Positions 58,798 through 64,000 of a stretch of DNA of 64,000 nt are shown here, piece by piece; within the stretch, counting starts at the first letter, position 1; every line of letters begins with the position of its first letter. The notes under the pieces are model-generated. The model ran no database searches. It worked only from the letters and a program-made list of their open reading frames with translations, and was not told the DNA's origin. The position numbers and the translations under genes were made by a program. The stretch lies in NCBI GenBank assembly GCA_030015575.1, contig JASDDO010000006.1, positions 208,077,632 to 208,141,631 on the forward strand. Direction: 5' to 3'. The stretch comes from Agapanthus africanus. Its lineage: Eukaryota > Streptophyta > Magnoliopsida > Asparagales > Amaryllidaceae.

Positions 58798-59739
58798 GGT
58801 GCAAAACATATACAACATCTACTAGTATATATACCAATATACAATAATCGCTCCAGGCGTGATAATATGCAACATTACAGAAAAGTAATAAGCATCACAG
58901 AATAATACAGATAATATGGGATCCCCGGGTTTCACAGAGCCGCTGCTGAAACCCGACGTTCCCCTGGTCGTGTGGATAGCCTGTGCAATGAAACCTAGAC
59001 CCCTACGAGTGCGGCAAGGTACCCGCCAAAAACCTGAAGCGAGGCAGCCCCCTACAGCAAAGTGAATGGACCACCCTGCACTTCACGGAATCCGGTAGCT
59101 TGAGCACCCCTCCTTGGGTCAACCTGTACCCCCTACGAGTGCGGCGAATAGTCTGCCAATTCCAGAGTGAGGCCCCTCTGCCTCTCAGAGCCATGAGATG
59201 CGGACCCGTTGCCCTCCAGAACCCGACTATCCGTGCACTCCGTCGCGGGGTAAAACCTAGTACAGAAATGAAAAATATGTACAACGGGTACATCGACCTC
59301 AACCCGGTCGTGCCCCTAAAGAATATTATACAACAGGCAGTGACGGCAGTCCACATGTTGGACGCTCACCCCGCAATATCAAATGTACAAATAAATCCAA
59401 ACTGCACTACCATTGCACACTGCTATATACCATGACAAATCCGCAACATCACAGCACAACACAGAACATCAACGCGAATGTCACGTTCGCAAACCCGTCT
59501 AAAAGAACTATAGCAATCCAACGCGGTTTACCGATCAAATGACATTCACGGTCGGAGATATAATGTAAGTACTATAAACTAACATGTTTAAATTTTGATC
59601 GACTAAATATCACTAAGTGGGCCCCATGTACATCTGCTGTACAGTAACAAAATCTGGGCCCAAAAGATATATACCAAAAACCACAATTTACCCAAAAGAA
59701 GCCACTGTACAAATTTGGATCAATGACCCCACAGATTGG

Positions 59740-59784
59740 CCGCGGATGCACGGTCAAACCCTAGGTTTGACCGCGATTCCGCGG
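59740..59784 (-). other. GC-rich leader hairpin of E
   Basis: CGGTCAAAC pairs perfectly with GTTTGACCG, extended outward by CCGCGGA/TCCGCGG with a small internal loop. It ends 198 nt from the primer site. Confidence 0.75.
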
Positions 59785-59981
59785 CGGTCTTGAAGGGTCA
59801 TGTGACCAAATTTCTACCATGTGCTTATAAAAGCCTGCTGAATTTTCTGTGATGTGTAAAATTATTTTTAGAACCATTTTAAAATCGACAGAAACTCAGA
59901 ACTGAAAAGTTGTAGTTTTTGATATTCGGTCTGATCGATGTTTTAAACGCGTTAGCACAAGTTAGTAAAGAAAAATGGTGA

Positions 59982-59994
59982 GGCTCTGATACCA
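59982..59994 (-). other. Primer-binding site of E (tRNA-iMet)
   Basis: Sense TGGTATCAGAGCC one base after the 5' LTR. Confidence 0.92.
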
Positions 59995-59995
59995 C

Positions 59996-62085
59996 TGTAA
60001 GTCTAGTGTAGCGCCCCGGTCGTCTAACAGACGCCAAATGCGGAACAAAAACTTTTTAACTGGCGCTATCGTATTCTAAAACCCGGATCGGCCATTATTT
60101 TTAAACTAACAAACTGTAAAGAGGGTAGAAAGGTTATACCGAACGATCCGAGTCCTTCGTTCTATAACCATCATCCCACGCTCTGTTGCGGCTGCTCCGT
60201 TCTCGTCGATCTCCGATCTCCTCGTCCAGGTGGCACCACGTCAACGGATCTTTAAACGGGCCCCCGCCTCTGACTCGAGGCAACTCGGTCATCAAGTTTG
60301 CTAAAAGAGACGACCAAGATTGATGTAGAGAATGAGTAGAATACTTTGTCTCACTTCGTCCAAAGCCGTGGACGAACGGTTAATGAAGTTGCCACTCGAA
60401 ATGAAATGGAATGAGAAAATAAACTATGAAATTTCCATACATCCAAAACTTTATTCTTTTTCCAAAATGAAATCCAAAAAACTCTCTCTCTCTCACAAGG
60501 GGGTCGACCTTAATATAGAAGGGGGGTGAGTGTAGGAACCAAGTGGTGACAATAAGGATGAAGAAATATCCTAAGGTTAACAAGAAACATTAATGCTAAA
60601 GGATGAGTCACAATAACACATCATCAAGCCATTAATGCAACAATTAATACCATGATGAGTCACTAAGCCACCTCACCATTTAGAAGCTTCCAGAAGAACG
60701 ACTCACCCTCATGACTCACCCGAGTGACAAAAAGATAAATCCGCATTTAACCGAATGTCAAATACGGAAACTGGCAACTTCCAAAAGCGATCCTGAAACG
60801 AATTTCAGGACAACCCCGAAACTGTATAAATATACCCGCATTTGTATTACGACCGAATACAAATGCAACTGAGACAAAGATATTATATCTACTAAATATA
60901 ATACTCGGATCAGGCTTAAACCAAAGCCAAACAGTATTATCTGCCCGAAATATGACACGTGGTAAACGCATGTGCATTTTCCGAACCCTGCCATAAAACC
61001 ATACGGCCTCTACAACGTTTCGCCCGAACATGGGAAACTGTCTGTGGGGGACTCTAATAACTCGTCAGTACCCTGGCAGTGGGTTTAACCACAAGCCGTC
61101 AGTGGCACTAGCTGTGCGTAACGGCTGCCCATGGACTGACCTCAAGGGAGGCCGATGAGCGAACTCATCCGGAAACACTACTGAGCCTAACAGTGATAAT
61201 GTATATACAGTCCGGTCCGTTCGTCTATGAGTATCGCATATCTGCCTAGGGGGCTGGTAACGTCAGACCCCCAACAGCAGTATAAGTCGTGTCGGAGTGT
61301 AGCCCAAAAACACCCTGAGATACTACTGGAGTACCTACCAGTAAATCTCCTTCTACGGCCGTGGGCTTTGTGTAATGGCTCTCCTAGACACAGCACGATC
61401 TCACCCCCAATACCGGGAGAGACGAATCCCCTGCCGATCCGCTCACGTGCCTCCATATAGCTCGGGACTGTACCCAAAAACAACCTATTTGCACGACTCC
61501 TTTGAGCCGTGGTAGGGTAGAAATCAAAGCACAGTGGGAACTCACACGAGACAAATGACGACCTCAGGTCGATGAACTAACCTGTACACATGTCACCAGG
61601 GAACTGCTATCTGACGATATGTATAATACCAACTAGCAGGTTCTCGGCGAGTCCTGTTCGGTGTACTCATAACTCAATGAGCATCTGTATACATCTTAGG
61701 TGATCCAACTGACACCAGTGGCTTGTGAGACCGGCCACCGCCCCTCATCGGGGTCTCGACTGTATACACTAGTCTACTCCGGAGTATCGATGCCCTGTCT
61801 CGAAACTCCCACGACTAGGGACCACAATTAAGGATATGCTTATAAACCACCCAACTCTCACGTATATGATCACCATCATACTGTTGGTAGTAAAGCATGA
61901 TCCTAAGGGCTCTATCAAAGTGTAACAGTGATCAGTCACCTGAACCTGTACACGACTGATAAAGGCAAACCAGATAGCATACTATCATCTCGAGTAAGAC
62001 TGTCCTACCAGTATAGGTCCTCCGCAATCATTGCAATCACGTACCTGCGATCCAATAATTGATTCTGAGGCCACTATCTCCAACA
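59996..62085 (-). repeat. 5' LTR of E (2,090 bp)
   Basis: Paired with 52466-54581. Hairpin IV is perfect here (60791-60808 region, CCTGAAA/TTTCAGG) while the left copy has one mismatch; palindrome I is damaged here but perfect in the left copy. Confidence 0.93.
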
Positions 62086-62090
62086 GGGAT

Positions 62091-63564
62091 CTCGGCCCTT
62101 GCCTTGTCGACTGAGGTACTGGATATTCATAACTGAATACCACTGTGCAAAACAAAAGAGAACGTCCTTGCAATAACAACTTTTTTGAAAAATGTTCCAA
62201 CAACTTCGAACAGGTTTTTTTAGCTTGCATTGATCCCGATCAATGCAGTCCCATCAATTAATCACACCACAAAAGAACGAAAATTTGATGTACGTATATT
62301 CCATCCGCATTCGCCACTGGGTCCCGTCATCACCCGTTAGGTTACTTAACTAACGATAGAGCGGGGACTGGACTAGCGCGGGTGTAAAACGTATACAACA
62401 TCTCCTAGTATATATATCAATATATAATAATCGCTCAAGGCGTGATAAAATGCAACATCACAGAAATATAATAAGCATCACAGAACAAAACAGATAATCT
62501 GGGATCCTCGGGTTTCATAGAGCCGCTACTGAAACCCGACGTTCCCCTGGTCGTGTGGATAGCCTGTGCAATGAAATCCTAGACCCCTATGGGCACGGCA
62601 AGTTACCCGCCAAAACCTGAAGCGAGGAAGCCACCTTCAACAACGTGAATGGACCACCCAGCACTTCACGGAATCCGGTAACTTGGGCACCCCTCCCTGG
62701 GTCAACCTGTATGCCCTACGAGTGCGGCGAATAGCCCGCCAATTCTAGAGTGAAGCCTCCTCTGTCTCAAAGCCATGAGATGCGGGCCCGTTTCCCTCTA
62801 GAACCCGGCTATCCGTTCACCCCACCGTGGGGTAATCCTAGTACAGAAAGTAAAATATACAACGGGTACATCGACCTCAGCCCGGTCGTGCCACAAAAGA
62901 ATAATATACAAACAGGCAGTGACGGCAGTCCACATGTCGGACGCTCGCCCCGCAATATCAAATGTACATATACAATCAAACTGTACTACCATTGCATCCA
63001 GGCTATCTACCACGACAAATCCGCAACAACACAGCACAACACAAAACATCAACGTGAATGTCACGTTCGCAAATCCGTCTAAAAGGGCTATAGCAATTAG
63101 ACAGGATTTACCGATCAAATAACATTCACGGTCGCAGATATAATGTAAATACCGTGAACCAACATATTTAATTTTTTCGATCGACGAAAATTCCCGAAGT
63201 GGGCCCCAAGTACAATTTCCAGCACACAAAATAATCTGGGCCCAAACAAAACATTCCAGAAACCCCAATTCCAAGTCAGAGAGCACTGTAGAAATTTTGG
63301 TGCAGTGAGGGTATATAATGGCGGCGGAACCGCGGCCGGAAGGGGGTTATTGCCGCGGTTCCGCGGCGACACCGTACGATCATGAAACCAAATTTTCTCA
63401 GAAATCCTAAAAAACCCTGCTTGATTTTCTGCAACACACCAAATAATTTTTTGACAACAAAAGAAAATCGATAGAAACTGCACTTTTTGAAATCGCGGTT
63501 TTGGAATTTTTGTTCGATCGAAGTTCTAAACACGTTAGAGCAAGCTAGTAAATGTTAATGGCGT
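62091..63564 (-). mobile_element. Leader of D, primer-proximal part
   Basis: Completes the second ~100-nt leader repeat cut by E, then the conserved leader block (62301-62382) and a GC-rich hairpin (63321-63368, arms GCGGAACCGCGGC and GCCGCGGTTCCGC, 13 bp perfect) that ends 197 nt from the primer site. The minus frames at 62798-63483 are not conserved with the other leaders and are not called. Confidence 0.8.
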
Positions 63565-63577
63565 GGCTCTGATACCA
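63565..63577 (-). other. Primer-binding site of D (tRNA-iMet)
   Basis: Sense TGGTATCAGAGCC directly against the LTR end. Confidence 0.9.
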
Positions 63578-64000
63578 TGTAAGTCTACGGTAGCGCCCAG
63601 GCTGTCTTTTCGAGGCCAAAATGCGGAAACGGAAATTTTTCTTAACTTGAAAACTGGCGCTATCGTATGCTTAAAACCCGGATCGAACCATTAACCTACA
63701 ACTAGCTATCTAGAGAGAGGGTTGGAAAGCTATACCAATCGATCCGTGTCCTTCGGTCTTTAGCCACCATCCCAAGCTCCTCGCGGCATCTCCGGTCTCG
63801 ATCTTCTCGTCGGAAAGGGCACCACATCATCGATTCTTTTTACGGGCTCCCGCTTCATCCGAAGCAACTTGGGCACGAAGTGTGCTAGCCGACGTGTCCA
63901 AGGTGATGTAGAGAATGTTTGTGATCACTTTGTCTCTTGCATCCATGAGATGGATGGAGGTTAGAGATGAAGCCATTGATGGAAGTTTTGAGCTAGAGGA
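63578..64000 (-). repeat. 5' LTR of D, U5 end only
   Basis: Matches 36479-36900 with a few substitutions; cut off by the window edge. Confidence 0.92.

Larger units (their letters stand above)
52466..62085 (-). mobile_element. Element E: complete non-autonomous Copia-derived retrotransposon
   Basis: Target duplication gggat at 52461-52465 and 62086-62090. 3' LTR 54581-52466 (2,116 bp), 5' LTR 62085-59996 (2,090 bp); the length difference comes from short duplications in the left copy (near 52683 and 53240). Interior 54582-59995 is 5.4 kb, collinear with B and D, with intact primer site, polypurine tract and leader signals but no coding capacity. The LTRs are closest to X. Confidence 0.94.
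36479..64000 (-). mobile_element. Element D: non-autonomous Copia-derived retrotransposon with two nested insertions
   Basis: Sense is the minus strand. 3' LTR 38581-36479, polypurine tract, decayed pol, leader split by elements C and E, primer site 63577-63565, and the first 423 bp seen of the 5' LTR, which runs off the window. Without C and E the interior is about 5.7 kb, as in B. Inserted in the integrase end of G; catga (36474-36478) should be its target duplication but the other copy is outside. Confidence 0.9.

Noticed and set aside
62798..63483. 162- and 122-codon minus-strand frames in the D leader
   Set aside because: They cross the conserved GC hairpin and non-coding leader; the matching leaders of B and E do not keep these frames.

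Overview
The window is plant nuclear DNA made almost entirely of nested LTR retrotransposons. I recognise no host gene, rRNA, tRNA or CRISPR array. The plant assignment rests on long-LTR Copia and Tekay/Del-like Gypsy elements, priming sites complementary to initiator tRNA-Met (TGGTATCAGAGC), and purine-rich polypurine tracts. The species cannot be told from the sequence.

I give the elements working letters. X (1-4750, +, truncated by the window edge) is a Copia-derived element with a decayed interior and a complete 3' LTR. H (about 4751-5530, -) is a Copia LTR fragment next to X. F (about 5535-8020, -) is the 3' LTR plus 3' internal region of a Gypsy element. G (about 8020-10655 and 31266-36478, +) is a Gypsy element whose 5' LTR is split by B and whose pol is interrupted by D. 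B (10656-31260, +, target duplication atatt) is a Copia-derived element with 2,245-bp LTRs and no usable coding region. A (11779-22202, -, duplication atacg) lies inside the 5' LTR of B and is a complete Copia element with an open polyprotein frame and 2,188-bp LTRs. D (36479 to beyond 64000, -) is another decayed Copia derivative inserted in the end of G pol. C (42397-52043, +, duplication ccctt) and E (52466-62085, -, duplication gggat) both lie in the 5' leader of D. C has a nearly complete Copia polyprotein; E is decayed. Insertion order is therefore F, then G, then B and D, then A (in B), C and E (in D).

A and C look like (near-)autonomous members, while X, B, D and E are a non-autonomous subfamily that shares the same decayed pol. 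Both groups keep the same replication signals: tRNA-Met primer site, polypurine tract, a GC-rich leader hairpin 189-201 nt from the primer site, an 80-nt conserved leader block, a threefold hairpin array with fixed spacing, a probable 3' splice site just before gag, and inverted repeats in U3. This is what would be expected if A/C-type elements supply proteins in trans to the non-coding ones. The hairpin array, whose stems and loops differ between elements while pairing and spacing are kept, is the most unusual signal in the window.

All coordinates of LTR ends, primer sites and target duplications were read from the sequence. Gypsy LTR starts, the family lineage and the RNA roles are inference.
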